Made by a program: the position numbers and the translations under genes. Below are positions 18,580-27,368 of a DNA stretch of 64,000 nucleotides, piece after piece. The notes below the pieces were generated by a model. That model was not told where the DNA came from. It saw only the letters and a list, made by a program, of their open reading frames with translations, and searched no databases. Source of the DNA: CAVVGZ01 sp963747965 (GTDB lineage Bacteria > Chloroflexota > Anaerolineae > Anaerolineales > Anaerolineaceae); the NCBI GenBank assembly GCA_963747965.1, contig CAVVGZ010000004.1, positions 640,236 to 704,235 of the forward strand, given 5' to 3'. Numbering within the stretch: the stretch's first letter is position 1; each line of letters starts with the position of its first letter.

Positions 18580-19038
18580 ATGGCCTACCAATGTGAGCTG
18601 CTGCAAAAAGATGCCCAACCGGTGCTATCCATCCGTACCCGTACACCGGTCAGTGGAATAAAAAATTTTTTAGGTGAGGCTTACGAGGCAATCATGCTGT
18701 ATGCTGCCGAGATTGGAGGGGAGTTTGCCGGCCCTCCCTATGCAGCCTACTACAATATGGACATGCAAGATCTGGACGTGGAAGCTGGTTTTCCTGTAAC
18801 AAATAAATTGCCAGCAAAAGGTAAAATCCAATCCAACGAAATTCCTGCAGGGTATTATGCGGCCACGCTGCACATAGGCTCATACCCTGAAGCTGAAAAG
18901 GCTTACGCTGAGTTAAGTGAATGGGTGAAAAAAAACGGGTATCAGCCCAGCGGGCTGGTTTATGAATTTTACCTCAACGACCCGGGTGAAATCCCTGAAG
19001 ACCAGCTCCAGGAGCAAATTCTTTACCAGTTGAAATAA
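18580..19038 (+). CDS. GyrI-like small-molecule-binding domain protein
   Basis: A 152-residue single-domain protein resembling the AraC effector-binding/GyrI fold: LSIRTRTPVSGIKNFLGEAY at the start, GPPYAAYYNMD and the VEAGFPV strand in the middle, GYYAATLHIGSYPEAEKAY in the second half, and a typical LVYEFYLNDP ending. There is no DNA-binding domain, so it is a standalone binding protein or hydrolase of the SRPBCC/GyrI type rather than a transcription factor. It is monocistronic, with a strong RBS (AGGGAGA). Confidence 0.85.
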   Translation: MAYQCELLQKDAQPVLSIRTRTPVSGIKNFLGEAYEAIMLYAAEIGGEFAGPPYAAYYNMDMQDLDVEAGFPVTNKLPAKGKIQSNEIPAGYYAATLHIGSYPEAEKAYAELSEWVKKNGYQPSGLVYEFYLNDPGEIPEDQLQEQILYQLK

Positions 19039-19484
19039 CCAATTGGATTCAACTGTCTCAAAAACCATGGCTGATATCCAGGTTATAGGGCATTCTCTTT
19101 CCTTTACACCATAACCCTGTCCTCCTAAAGCTTTGGGGATTAATCGGCTATGATTTAATTCCCGTCCTGGCAGCCGTTCCTGGTCGATCCTTTGGCTTTA
19201 TTTTTATTTGTGCAGCCTTTACGGATCGATCCTGTTCTTCCACTGCGACGGTGCGGTTTTTTTATTCCAGGTAGATTTGATCAGCCGGCAGGAAATAAGA
19301 TTTTCCAAATCCGCCGGTATCCCACCCCGGGAATATCCGATTTTTTCAATGACTAGCATCTCCAAATGCTCTTGTTCTGTCAGGATCAAATGCCGCTGCA
19401 GGGGGATAATTACAATCTGTCTTCAAAGCAGGTGTTGGTTTTCCAGGAAGGCAATTCTTCCTTATTCTTATATCCATCCTTACA
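19039..19484. other. Intergenic region upstream of the second operon
   Basis: About 450 bp with no recognisable gene; the ORF at 19208-19525 looks spurious. The promoter and operator of the next operon begin at 19485. Confidence 0.4.
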
Positions 19485-19513
19485 TTGACAGGTATTTCTT
19501 CCATCACTATAAT
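19485..19513 (+). promoter_or_regulatory. Consensus sigma-70 promoter of the GntR-regulated operon
   Basis: A perfect -35 box (TTGACA, 19485-19490), an ideal 17-bp spacer and a perfect -10 box (TATAAT, 19508-19513), about 60 bp before the aminotransferase ATG. So strong a promoter would need tight repression, which the overlapping palindrome at 19513-19529 can provide. Confidence 0.85.
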
Positions 19514-19529
19514 TGTCTACAATAGACAA
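19513..19529 (+). promoter_or_regulatory. Probable FadR/GntR-type operator overlapping the -10/start region
   Basis: The 17-bp palindrome TTGTCTA-CAA-TAGACAA has perfect 7-bp arms and shares its first base with the last base of the -10 box. It contains GTCTAC, which fits the GT-NN-AC core typical of FadR-subfamily GntR operators. A FadR-type regulator is encoded in the same operon at 22165, so autoregulated repression is the simplest model. Binding is inferred. Confidence 0.7.
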
Positions 19530-19573
19530 AAAATCCGGGGGATAAAACTTAATTAATGACAGGGAGATGATAT

Positions 19574-20746
19574 ATGAATACCAGTGCAATCGAACGGCGC
19601 CGTTCAGATAAAATCCAGATTGGGGAAGTTGGAATTCGTACGAAGCTGATGGAAATTGCTGCAACCCTCAGCGATGTTATCGCACTCGGAAGGGGTGATC
19701 CCGATTTGGATACCCCGGATCACGTGATTGAAGCTGCAAAAAGGGCTATGGAGACCCGGCAAACGCATTACACACATATTCGCGGCACGATTGAGCTTCG
19801 GCGTGCAGTCGCCGATAAGCTCAAAAGGGAGAACAACCTCGAGTACAACCCGGAGAATGAAATTCTGGTGACGGTGGGTGCCGAAGAAGCCGTTTTCCTG
19901 TCCCTATTTGGACTGCTTAATCCCGGTGATGAAGTCCTTGTGCCCTCACCAAGGTATTCATCCTATGATGAGGCAGTTCACATGTGGGGTGGCAGGATTA
20001 ATGTGGTGCCTACGAGGCAGGAGGATGATTTTAACTTCACCGCAGAGGCAATCCGTAAATCCATCACGCCAAATACAAAAATACTTTCCCTCGTTAACCC
20101 TGGTAATCCCATCGGTATCCTTTCCCCGGATGAGCTGCATGCCATCGCCAAGGTTGTCCTGGACCATGACCTGATTGTGATCAGTGATGAAATTTACGAA
20201 AAATTCATCTTTGATGGCACTCCCCATTTGAGCATGGCCGCTATTCCGGGAATGCGCGAACGCACCATCACAGTCAACGGACCATCAAAAACCTATGCAA
20301 TGACAGGCTGGCGCTGCGGCTACCTGGCAGCCCCTGCTCCGTTTTGTGAAATGCTCACCGAACCTGCCCATACGATTTCCATCTGCTGCCCATCTATCAC
20401 CCAGGCTGCCGCTATCGCTGCTTTAACCGGACCGCAGGATGTTGTTGAAAAATCACGCCAAATCTACAATGAGCGCCGGCTTTATATGTCTGACCAGCTG
20501 GATCAAATGGGCCTATCCTATGTTCCTCCACGGGCGGGATTTTATCTCTTCACGGATGTAACCAGTCTCGGTATGACCCCGGATGAATTTTGCATACGCT
20601 TATTAAAAGAAGCCGGTGTTTTAATCTTCCCGGGAAGGCTCTTTAATGATGAGACCAACCGCTACGTCCGCCTTTCCCTGCTGGCGCCAACCGAGAGGAT
20701 TAAGGTTGCTGCCGGGCGCATGAAGGATTTCATCGCAAAACTTTAA
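19574..20746 (+). CDS. PLP-dependent aminotransferase class I/II
   Basis: A 390-residue fold-type-I aminotransferase. It has GRGDPDLDTP near residue 40, LVNPGNPIG and VISDEIYEKF in the large domain, and the PLP Lys in NGPSKTYAMTGWRCGY. It is the first gene after the consensus promoter and palindromic operator, so its expression probably depends on the GntR regulator downstream. It is a distant relative of the enzyme at 3964. The amino-donor cannot be named from sequence. Confidence 0.9.
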   Translation: MNTSAIERRRSDKIQIGEVGIRTKLMEIAATLSDVIALGRGDPDLDTPDHVIEAAKRAMETRQTHYTHIRGTIELRRAVADKLKRENNLEYNPENEILVTVGAEEAVFLSLFGLLNPGDEVLVPSPRYSSYDEAVHMWGGRINVVPTRQEDDFNFTAEAIRKSITPNTKILSLVNPGNPIGILSPDELHAIAKVVLDHDLIVISDEIYEKFIFDGTPHLSMAAIPGMRERTITVNGPSKTYAMTGWRCGYLAAPAPFCEMLTEPAHTISICCPSITQAAAIAALTGPQDVVEKSRQIYNERRLYMSDQLDQMGLSYVPPRAGFYLFTDVTSLGMTPDEFCIRLLKEAGVLIFPGRLFNDETNRYVRLSLLAPTERIKVAAGRMKDFIAKL

Positions 20747-20781
20747 CCAATTCTAGCTAGGTAATCACAAACCAACACCTC

Positions 20782-20814
20782 CTTGCCCGGTTTCAAATTA
20801 GTGGACCGGGCAAG
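20782..20814. terminator. Intercistronic hairpin between the aminotransferase and MFS genes
   Basis: A perfect 10-bp stem (CTTGCCCGGT / ACCGGGCAAG) with a 13-nt loop and no strong U-tract. It starts 36 bp after the aminotransferase stop. It may partly terminate or stabilise the upstream message rather than end the operon. Confidence 0.5.
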
Positions 20815-20836
20815 AATAAAAACAGGCTTCAACTTG

Positions 20837-22066
20837 ATGAGAGAATCTGTTTTTAAAAAAGCGGCTCCATACAGGTATTTTCTTATCTGCCTGCTATGTG
20901 TGCTATTCATGGGGATAGGAGATGGCGGTTTCCTGGTCATTGTAGTTGGCTACCTTGAGTCCCAGGACCTTTCCCTATCGCTCATTGGATTTATCATGGC
21001 ATTCCTATCAACAATAGAGGGAATCTCCAACATATTAACCGGATTTCTTTATCAAGGTTATCACGAAAAAAGGCTCATCCAGGTTGGTGCTCTACTGGTT
21101 TCAATAAGCTGTTTCCTTTTTGTCACCGAACCAGAAGGATTATTTATCTGGCTGGCAATTGCTGTAAACTCCGTGGGAGTAGGGATCCTGACCGTGATGA
21201 TATACACAACTGCCCAAAAGCATCTGCCAAAAAATACCAGCACAGGCTTTGCTGTGGGGTTATATACATCCAGCATTGCCCTGGGTATGGCTATCGGCTC
21301 GCCTATGGTCGGTTATCTAACGGATACATACGGATACCCGACTGCCTTTGCAGTGTGCGGGATAATGATTCTGGGCATCATTCTTAGCGCTTCCAGGCTG
21401 CCACCCAGTGTTAATATCGGCCAAATGCCTTTACCATCGCCAATTGCCTTTCACAAATTACGAGAAATTTTTAATCTAAAACTGATCAACACGCCTGTGG
21501 TACTCATTGGGATGGCGACTGCCTTCACCATGGCTAGCTCAATATCTATTTTTTCAACCTATTTTCCATTATATGGGCTGAGTTCTGGCCTTACCTACAC
21601 CACCATAGGAGCCATGATGGGCTTGGAGAATTTTCTGGCAGGTATCATCCGGCCTTTCTGCGGTTATATAATTACCAGTGATACAACAGGCAAAATTAAT
21701 GCTGCCGGGGTGATTTCCCTAACCCTGGCAATTACATTAATGCCTTTCAGCGGAATGCTCTGGGGACTCACCCTGCTGGTAGCTTTAGTCGGGTTCGCTT
21801 TTGGTGTAAGCAGGGTAACCAGTATGACACTTGTCGTCGAGGGAGAAAAAATACCTTCTGATATCAGCAAACGCCTCAGTCTTTACAATGCCCTGATGAC
21901 AATAGGGCATATTATTGGCCCAATCATAGCCGGTGTTGTAGCGGGTAGGTTCGGGATTCCCATGGCTCTGGCAATAGTACCCGGATCACTTTTCAGTGTC
22001 TATATCATCGCCAGGATAGCGATTTCCAGATCTACAGGGTCCGGGTATATTTTACAAAAGCAGTAA
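20837..22066 (+). CDS. MFS transporter
   Basis: From the ATG at 20837 the product is 409 residues; the longer frame from 20783 starts inside the hairpin and is unlikely. It shows about twelve hydrophobic segments typical of the major facilitator superfamily, for example YFLICLLCVLFMGIGDGGF near the start and IIGPIIAGVVAGRFGIPMAL near the end. It is an inner-membrane secondary transporter; substrate and direction are unknown. In this operon it may import the compound metabolised by the neighbouring epimerase and oxidoreductase. Confidence 0.85.
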   Translation: MRESVFKKAAPYRYFLICLLCVLFMGIGDGGFLVIVVGYLESQDLSLSLIGFIMAFLSTIEGISNILTGFLYQGYHEKRLIQVGALLVSISCFLFVTEPEGLFIWLAIAVNSVGVGILTVMIYTTAQKHLPKNTSTGFAVGLYTSSIALGMAIGSPMVGYLTDTYGYPTAFAVCGIMILGIILSASRLPPSVNIGQMPLPSPIAFHKLREIFNLKLINTPVVLIGMATAFTMASSISIFSTYFPLYGLSSGLTYTTIGAMMGLENFLAGIIRPFCGYIITSDTTGKINAAGVISLTLAITLMPFSGMLWGLTLLVALVGFAFGVSRVTSMTLVVEGEKIPSDISKRLSLYNALMTIGHIIGPIIAGVVAGRFGIPMALAIVPGSLFSVYIIARIAISRSTGSGYILQKQ

Positions 22067-22164
22067 ACCGTGGGTTGCAATCAGAATTTGCATTTCTTTA
22101 AACCCGGAAAATTGACAGGAATGGATTCGTAGAGATTGTTGATCACTTGAGGAGGCATTAAAGC

Positions 22165-22857
22165 ATGATACAAGGCGATGCATATAATGAAAACAACCAT
22201 CCGGCTGTCCTGCGCTATTCCACTGAGGGGAAGATCCGGGAAGCCATCCTGCAGGGTTTGTTAATGCCTGGTGAACGCATCATTGAGTCAAAAATTTCTG
22301 AACAATTGGGGATTAGCAGGACCCCCATCCGGGAAGTATTATCTGCCCTGGAACAGGAAGGGCTGGTTACTTCACAACCTCGACGCGGGTATTTCGTGGT
22401 AGATTTTAACGAAAAGGATATCCTTGAAATATACAGTTTTCGGATACTGCTGGAAAAAAATGCCATCAAACGCGCCATCCCAATATTGGAAAACAGCCAT
22501 TACGATTATTTGCAGCAGATGATCGTCCATATGGAGCATACTGAAAGCCAGGAGGACGGGGTTGGACTGCTGGCTCAATATGATATGGCATTTCACGATA
22601 CATTTTTCCTTCTGGCAGACCATAAACGGTTGCAGAATGCCTGGCAGGCCATCAGGTCCCAAACCATGATCTTAATGGGTATAACCAGTAAAACTCACAT
22701 GGCCCAGCCCAAGCAGCCCCACCAAATCCACCAGGAAATCTTAAATCAGATCAGGCAAAAAAAGATGGATAAAATAGAAGGGGTATTAATTTCCCACATT
22801 GAAGACGCTAAACAGCGTGCCCTGGCTGCCTTTCTATCTACAAGGAGTATGCAATAA
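22165..22857 (+). CDS. GntR family transcriptional regulator, FadR subfamily (FCD domain)
   Basis: A 230-residue regulator with an N-terminal winged helix (LGISRTPIREVLSALEQEGL, then SQPRRGYFV) and a C-terminal all-helical FCD ligand-binding domain. The FCD part contains FHDTFF and HQEILNQIR, which supply the metal-binding His usual in this subfamily. The start follows GAGGAGG. The likely target is the 17-bp palindrome at 19513-19529 at the head of this operon. The inducer is unknown but probably an acidic metabolite of the pathway. The stop lies 3 bp before the epimerase ATG. Confidence 0.92.
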   Translation: MIQGDAYNENNHPAVLRYSTEGKIREAILQGLLMPGERIIESKISEQLGISRTPIREVLSALEQEGLVTSQPRRGYFVVDFNEKDILEIYSFRILLEKNAIKRAIPILENSHYDYLQQMIVHMEHTESQEDGVGLLAQYDMAFHDTFFLLADHKRLQNAWQAIRSQTMILMGITSKTHMAQPKQPHQIHQEILNQIRQKKMDKIEGVLISHIEDAKQRALAAFLSTRSMQ

Positions 22858-22860
22858 ACC

Positions 22861-23829
22861 ATGAACATACTGATTACTGGTGGCTTGGGTTTTGTAGGAA
22901 TCAATTTAGTTCGCCAGTTCGCACAGGACCTTCCGCAGGCTCATGTCATCGCAGCCGATATTCTCCCGCATACTTCAGAGGTGGATTCCTTCCTGTCTCC
23001 TTATAATGAACGGATCACCGTCCACACCATGGATGTCAGGGACAGGCATGCACTCATCAGCCTATGCGAAGCGGAAAAAGTAACCCACCTGGTCCATGCC
23101 GCTGCCATTACTCCCACAATCCAGAAGGAAATGCAGCAGCCGGAATTAATAATTGATGTCAACCTGGGGAGTGCTGTAAATGCTTTATATGCCCTGTCCG
23201 CCATAAATAGCATTGAAAAGTTGATCCTCTGCAGCAGTACCGGGGTATACGCCCCGACACTGCCGCCTGATGGAGGAAATGTCCTCGAAGATTCCCCGCT
23301 GGCACTCAACAACCTCTATTCCATAACCAAATATTCCGCTGAGCTTCTCGGCCAGCGCATGCAGGAATTAAACGGTAAACCGGTCGCATCCGTGCGTTTT
23401 GCTTCCGTATATGGCTGCATGGAAAGACCAACCGGGGCACGCCAGCACATGAGCCTGATGTACCGCTTAAAATTAGCCCTCAAAAGCAACCAGGCGGTCC
23501 GTGTTTTTGGGCCGGATATTACCCGGGATTGGATCCATACCAGCGATATATCCCAGGCACTGCTCAATCTGTTGCAAGCCCCCGGCTGGAATTTCCCGGT
23601 TTATAATCTGGGTTCCGGAAAGACCACATCCTTGTCCGACCTTGTGCTGGCTTTCTCCTCTCATGGGCTGGATATTGGTTGGGCAGATAATCCTGAGGAG
23701 GCCAGTTTTGTTTTCACCCAAAATGATTACCGGGGAGCTCTGGACATCAGCCGGATAAAACAGGATGCTGATTTTGTACCGCAAATTGACCCGGTTATTC
23801 ATTTGCAAGATTACCTTAATCAACCCTGA
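22861..23829 (+). CDS. NAD-dependent epimerase/dehydratase (extended SDR)
   Basis: A 322-residue extended short-chain dehydrogenase/reductase. The nucleotide-binding motif is TGGLGFVG at the N-terminus, LCSSTGVY precedes the catalytic region, and the YxxxK pair is in LYSITKYSAELLG. Such enzymes act on nucleotide sugars or sugar acids. It is directly after the regulator gene and 24 bp before a Gfo/Idh oxidoreductase, pointing to sugar or sugar-acid conversion. Confidence 0.88.
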   Translation: MNILITGGLGFVGINLVRQFAQDLPQAHVIAADILPHTSEVDSFLSPYNERITVHTMDVRDRHALISLCEAEKVTHLVHAAAITPTIQKEMQQPELIIDVNLGSAVNALYALSAINSIEKLILCSSTGVYAPTLPPDGGNVLEDSPLALNNLYSITKYSAELLGQRMQELNGKPVASVRFASVYGCMERPTGARQHMSLMYRLKLALKSNQAVRVFGPDITRDWIHTSDISQALLNLLQAPGWNFPVYNLGSGKTTSLSDLVLAFSSHGLDIGWADNPEEASFVFTQNDYRGALDISRIKQDADFVPQIDPVIHLQDYLNQP

Positions 23830-23853
23830 TTATAAAAAGGAGCCAGGATTTTA

Positions 23854-24957
23854 ATGAATACACCCGTACGATTTATCCAGGTAGGCATGGGGGTAAGAGG
23901 AGAGCAATGGGCAAAGGTGGTTGGGGAAGATCCACGCACATGCAATGTGGCATATGTCCGCCAGCGCGTTGACCTTGCCAGGCAAACACTGTTGGATTGG
24001 GGTCAGCCTGAAGCCCCCTGCTTCAGCAGCCTGGAAGAGGCCTTGTCCTCTGTTGAAGCCGATGCAGTTAATCTGGTAACCCCGCCGGAAGTACATCACG
24101 AGCAAACCTTGACTGCCTTCAAACACGGCTGCCATGTCCTCTGTGAAAAGCCGCTATCGGAGGTGCTGCCGGAAAGTATAGACATGGTTCGCAAGGCTGA
24201 ACAAGCCAACCTGAAATTAATGGTCGGTCATAATTTCCGCTACCTGGCTTCCAGCCAGATGCTCCGCCAATTAATCCGGGATAAAACCTACGGAGTACCC
24301 GGTTTTGCGAACTTTAATTACATTCGCAACCGGGATGGCAACCGCAAGGACCTGAACAAGTATCCCCTGATCATGAAACAACCTATGCTGCTGGAACAGT
24401 CCGTCCACCACTTTGACCTGATCCGCTACTGCTACGAGGATGAGATCATCTCGGTTAAGGCAGATACCTGGCGTCCTAAATGGAGCACCTACGACGATGA
24501 CTGCTGCGTGTCCGCCCTGTTTGAATTGAAGAGCGGCATGCGGGTGAATTATCTGGGAACCTGGACGTCAGGCTGGAATAAAATGTGCTTTGAGTGGCGC
24601 ACCGACTGTGATGGAGGCGTGATCATCCAGAAACACCAGTTCAGCGATATGCATGCCGCCAGGATGGATCCAGCCCTGGCGTTATCAGGAAGGAATTTTA
24701 AAGAAAACGCCGAAGAGGCAGAGCCGCTCCTGCCAATACCCCTGGATCCCTGTGTAGCGTTCATGGATGATACCCGCGGCTTGGTGAAAGAATTTGTTGA
24801 TGCCATCACCCTCGGCACACCGCTGATCACCAGCGGGAAGGATCACTTAAAAACGCTGGGCGTTACCCTGGCCTGCGTCGAATCAGCCGAGACCAACCAG
24901 CGCGTGACTATGCGCGAGTTTTATAAACGCCAGGGCATTCCGGAAGCCTGGATATAA
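23854..24957 (+). CDS. Gfo/Idh/MocA family oxidoreductase
   Basis: A 367-residue protein with an N-terminal IQVGMGVRGEQWA Rossmann motif, the CEKPLSE signature and VGHNFRYL, which contributes to the active site in this family. The C-terminal domain includes HHFDLIRY, the conserved H-x-x-D region. It is a probable NAD(P)-dependent dehydrogenase for a sugar, inositol or related compound. It is intact and tightly packed with the next gene (20 bp). Confidence 0.9.
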   Translation: MNTPVRFIQVGMGVRGEQWAKVVGEDPRTCNVAYVRQRVDLARQTLLDWGQPEAPCFSSLEEALSSVEADAVNLVTPPEVHHEQTLTAFKHGCHVLCEKPLSEVLPESIDMVRKAEQANLKLMVGHNFRYLASSQMLRQLIRDKTYGVPGFANFNYIRNRDGNRKDLNKYPLIMKQPMLLEQSVHHFDLIRYCYEDEIISVKADTWRPKWSTYDDDCCVSALFELKSGMRVNYLGTWTSGWNKMCFEWRTDCDGGVIIQKHQFSDMHAARMDPALALSGRNFKENAEEAEPLLPIPLDPCVAFMDDTRGLVKEFVDAITLGTPLITSGKDHLKTLGVTLACVESAETNQRVTMREFYKRQGIPEAWI

Positions 24958-24977
24958 CCCATTAACTGGAGGAAAAA

Positions 24978-26393
24978 ATGACTGAAGATGAAAAATTTGT
25001 CGGAATTCAAATAAGCCCGATCAGTGTTGTTGATGAAGGCGTCGAAGATATCCTGGACCGTTTTTCCAACCGCTTCGGTATCAACGTTCTGCTGGTAGGC
25101 ACCATATCCTGGCTGGGATTAAAAGTAGGCCGGCGCATCTCCTGGAAACTGGAAGGCTGGCCGGATCATGGAGTAAAAGAAGACTTCTCTCTAAGTGGTG
25201 GTTCGTATATTAAGCATCATCCCGAATATTACAGGAACACAAAAGTAAGCAACTTCCAGGCTAAAGATGCCCAGCTGGAAGGAAAAGACATCCTGGAAAT
25301 GATCATCCCGGAAGCGCGCCGGCGTGGCATGAAGGTTTATCCGGAAGTAATGGAACCGTTGTTCAAATATGCCGGGCATGGTGAAACAACGGCTGTTGAA
25401 ATCCCCAACATGCCGCAGATGCTCGAGGTGGATGTCTTCAACCGCATTGGCGCCGAACCATGCATCAACAACCCGGATTACCGCGGCTGGTGGCATTCCA
25501 TATTTGAGGATTACTGCCGCAGTTACGACATTGACGGTGTCATGTGGTGCAATGAACGCCGCAGCCCGATGGACAATGTGCTTTCCGGGATGGTGCCGAA
25601 CTGCTTCTGCAAGTACTGCCGCCAGGAAGCAATGGAGCAGGGCATCGATATCGAGGCTGTTAAGCGGGGTTATAAATCCCTGTATGAATTTGTCCAGCAA
25701 GCCCGCCGCGGGCAATCCTTCGTGGATGGCTATCTCATCGAATTTATGCGCCGCCTTTACTTCCATCCGGAAGTGCTGTTGTGGGAACGCTACTGGGTGG
25801 AACGCAACAAAGACATGGACCGCGAGCTCTATGGTATTACCAAATGGTGCAATCCGGGTTTGAAATTCGGGCTGAATGTCTGGAACCGGAACCACTTTAA
25901 CCCGCTGCGCAAGGCCCAATGGCCGTGGGCTGAGATGGCAACCTGGTCAGACTGGGTCAAACCGATCACCTACCAGCACCAATCCGGCCTGATTTACCAT
26001 AACGAAATGAGTGACCTGCACAAAGCGGTACTCCGTGATTTCACTCCCCAGGAACTGACCCCCATGATGTATAAAATGCTCGGGTTGAATGAAGCCGGCT
26101 GGGATGAGGTTGTCCAGAAAGGAATGGATCCGGATACCTACGTTTTCGGTCAATGCCAGGATGCCGTCAGGGGTGTGGAAGGAAAAGTGGATGTGTACAT
26201 GGGCATCGGGGTGGATGCCCCGCGTAACAAAGCCGACCAGGCTGTTTGCACACCGGATATTGTCCGCAGAAGTGTGCTGGCAACCTTCCGCGCTGGCGGT
26301 AAGGGTGTTGTATATTCTCCATCCTATGCCGGCATGAACCTGAGCAACCTCGATGGCGGTGCCCAGGCCTTGAAAGAATTAGGTTTATTCTAA
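24978..26393 (+). CDS. Unrecognised protein, possible TIM-barrel glycoside-hydrolase-like enzyme
   Basis: A 471-residue protein with no signal peptide. I do not recognise a named family, but the pattern suggests a (beta/alpha)8 sugar-processing enzyme: RRRGMKVYPEVMEP (strand, then acidic residue), YDIDGVMWCNERRSP (strand 4-like with Glu), and CFCKYCRQEA, a Cys-x-Cys-x2-Cys cluster seen in some GH-like barrels. The middle is rich in Trp and Tyr (WERYWVERN, WPWAEMATWSDWVKP), as in carbohydrate-binding clefts. The end, TFRAGGKGVVYSPSYAGM, looks like a last barrel strand. It sits between an oxidoreductase and a methyltransferase in the GntR operon. The start has GGAGG 8 bp upstream. Confidence 0.6.
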   Translation: MTEDEKFVGIQISPISVVDEGVEDILDRFSNRFGINVLLVGTISWLGLKVGRRISWKLEGWPDHGVKEDFSLSGGSYIKHHPEYYRNTKVSNFQAKDAQLEGKDILEMIIPEARRRGMKVYPEVMEPLFKYAGHGETTAVEIPNMPQMLEVDVFNRIGAEPCINNPDYRGWWHSIFEDYCRSYDIDGVMWCNERRSPMDNVLSGMVPNCFCKYCRQEAMEQGIDIEAVKRGYKSLYEFVQQARRGQSFVDGYLIEFMRRLYFHPEVLLWERYWVERNKDMDRELYGITKWCNPGLKFGLNVWNRNHFNPLRKAQWPWAEMATWSDWVKPITYQHQSGLIYHNEMSDLHKAVLRDFTPQELTPMMYKMLGLNEAGWDEVVQKGMDPDTYVFGQCQDAVRGVEGKVDVYMGIGVDAPRNKADQAVCTPDIVRRSVLATFRAGGKGVVYSPSYAGMNLSNLDGGAQALKELGLF

Positions 26394-26413
26394 GATCCAT
26401 TTATTGCAATAGG

Positions 26414-27211
26414 ATGGCTTCTCAACCCGAAAACCGGCAGGACGCCCTGCGCAGTGTGCAGTTCCTTGAAGATCAGACTCATTTTCCCGACCAGCGTGCC
26501 GTAAATGACCGTCTGATGGAGGAACTGCACCTTAAGCAGGAAGAAATGTGGCTTGAGGTGGGCAGCGGCAGCGGTGCTCTCTGCCGCCAGGCGGTAAGCC
26601 GTCTGGGTCCTTGCGGATGCATTGTTGGAATGGATTCCTCCTTCTTCTACATCCCGCAAGCCATTCGCTATGCATATATTCAGGGAGTTCAGGATGGCAT
26701 CCGCTTCCTGGCAGGCAGCGGCGCACAAATTCCCTTTCCAGCCGGCACATTCGATGGATCTTTTGCTGCCCGGCTTTTGCTGAATGTAGACCAACCGGAT
26801 GCTATTGTTTCAGAAATGGTAAGGGTTGTGAAACCCGGCTGCGCAATTGTCCTGATGGACTGGGATTTTGAAACCATAACGGTCAATCATTCCCAGGTGG
26901 AATTAACCCGAAAGATCCTCCACTGGCGTGCCGATCACTATGGAAGTAATTCCTGGAGCGGGCGCCAGCTGGCTGGGCGCTTGAAGAAAGCCGGTCTCAG
27001 GGAAATTCGGATTCTCCCGCTGGTTTCTTTCGGCCTGGATGACCAATCCGCCATGTATTACGCCCTCACCCGGGCAGCCCAGGCCGCATTGAATGGCGGC
27101 GGCATCTCGGAAATGGAGCATCTATCCTGGATGGGCGAGCTTGAACAAACAGCAGCCAAAGGAGATTTCTTCGCCAGCATCAACTACTACATTGCGTCCG
27201 GGCATAAATAA
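26414..27211 (+). CDS. Class I SAM-dependent methyltransferase
   Basis: A 265-residue Rossmann methyltransferase: LEVGSGSGALCRQAV is motif I, VGMDSSFFYI motif II, FPAGTFDGSFAARLLLNV motif IV and VVKPGCAIVLMDWDFE the post-II strand. It resembles UbiE/Methyltransf_11-type enzymes. The acceptor is unknown. It is 20 bp after the TIM-barrel gene on the same strand and so likely belongs to that operon. The RBS is weak. Confidence 0.87.
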   Translation: MASQPENRQDALRSVQFLEDQTHFPDQRAVNDRLMEELHLKQEEMWLEVGSGSGALCRQAVSRLGPCGCIVGMDSSFFYIPQAIRYAYIQGVQDGIRFLAGSGAQIPFPAGTFDGSFAARLLLNVDQPDAIVSEMVRVVKPGCAIVLMDWDFETITVNHSQVELTRKILHWRADHYGSNSWSGRQLAGRLKKAGLREIRILPLVSFGLDDQSAMYYALTRAAQAALNGGGISEMEHLSWMGELEQTAAKGDFFASINYYIASGHK

Positions 27212-27368
27212 GCCGGATAAGGACCAAATTTTATTGAATATTATTTTTAGGCTGATTATCTAACCAAAAAATTCAAGGGTAACGATTATTTTAACAGTCA
27301 AATTTTACCTGTTCAGGAAATTATCCCTGCTAACCCGTGCCTGCCAGGACTGAGAGGAATTAAGCGAG

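Noticed and set aside
25191..25919. A 242-residue ORF on minus
   Set aside because: Antisense to the intact 471-residue gene; composition typical of a shadow frame.
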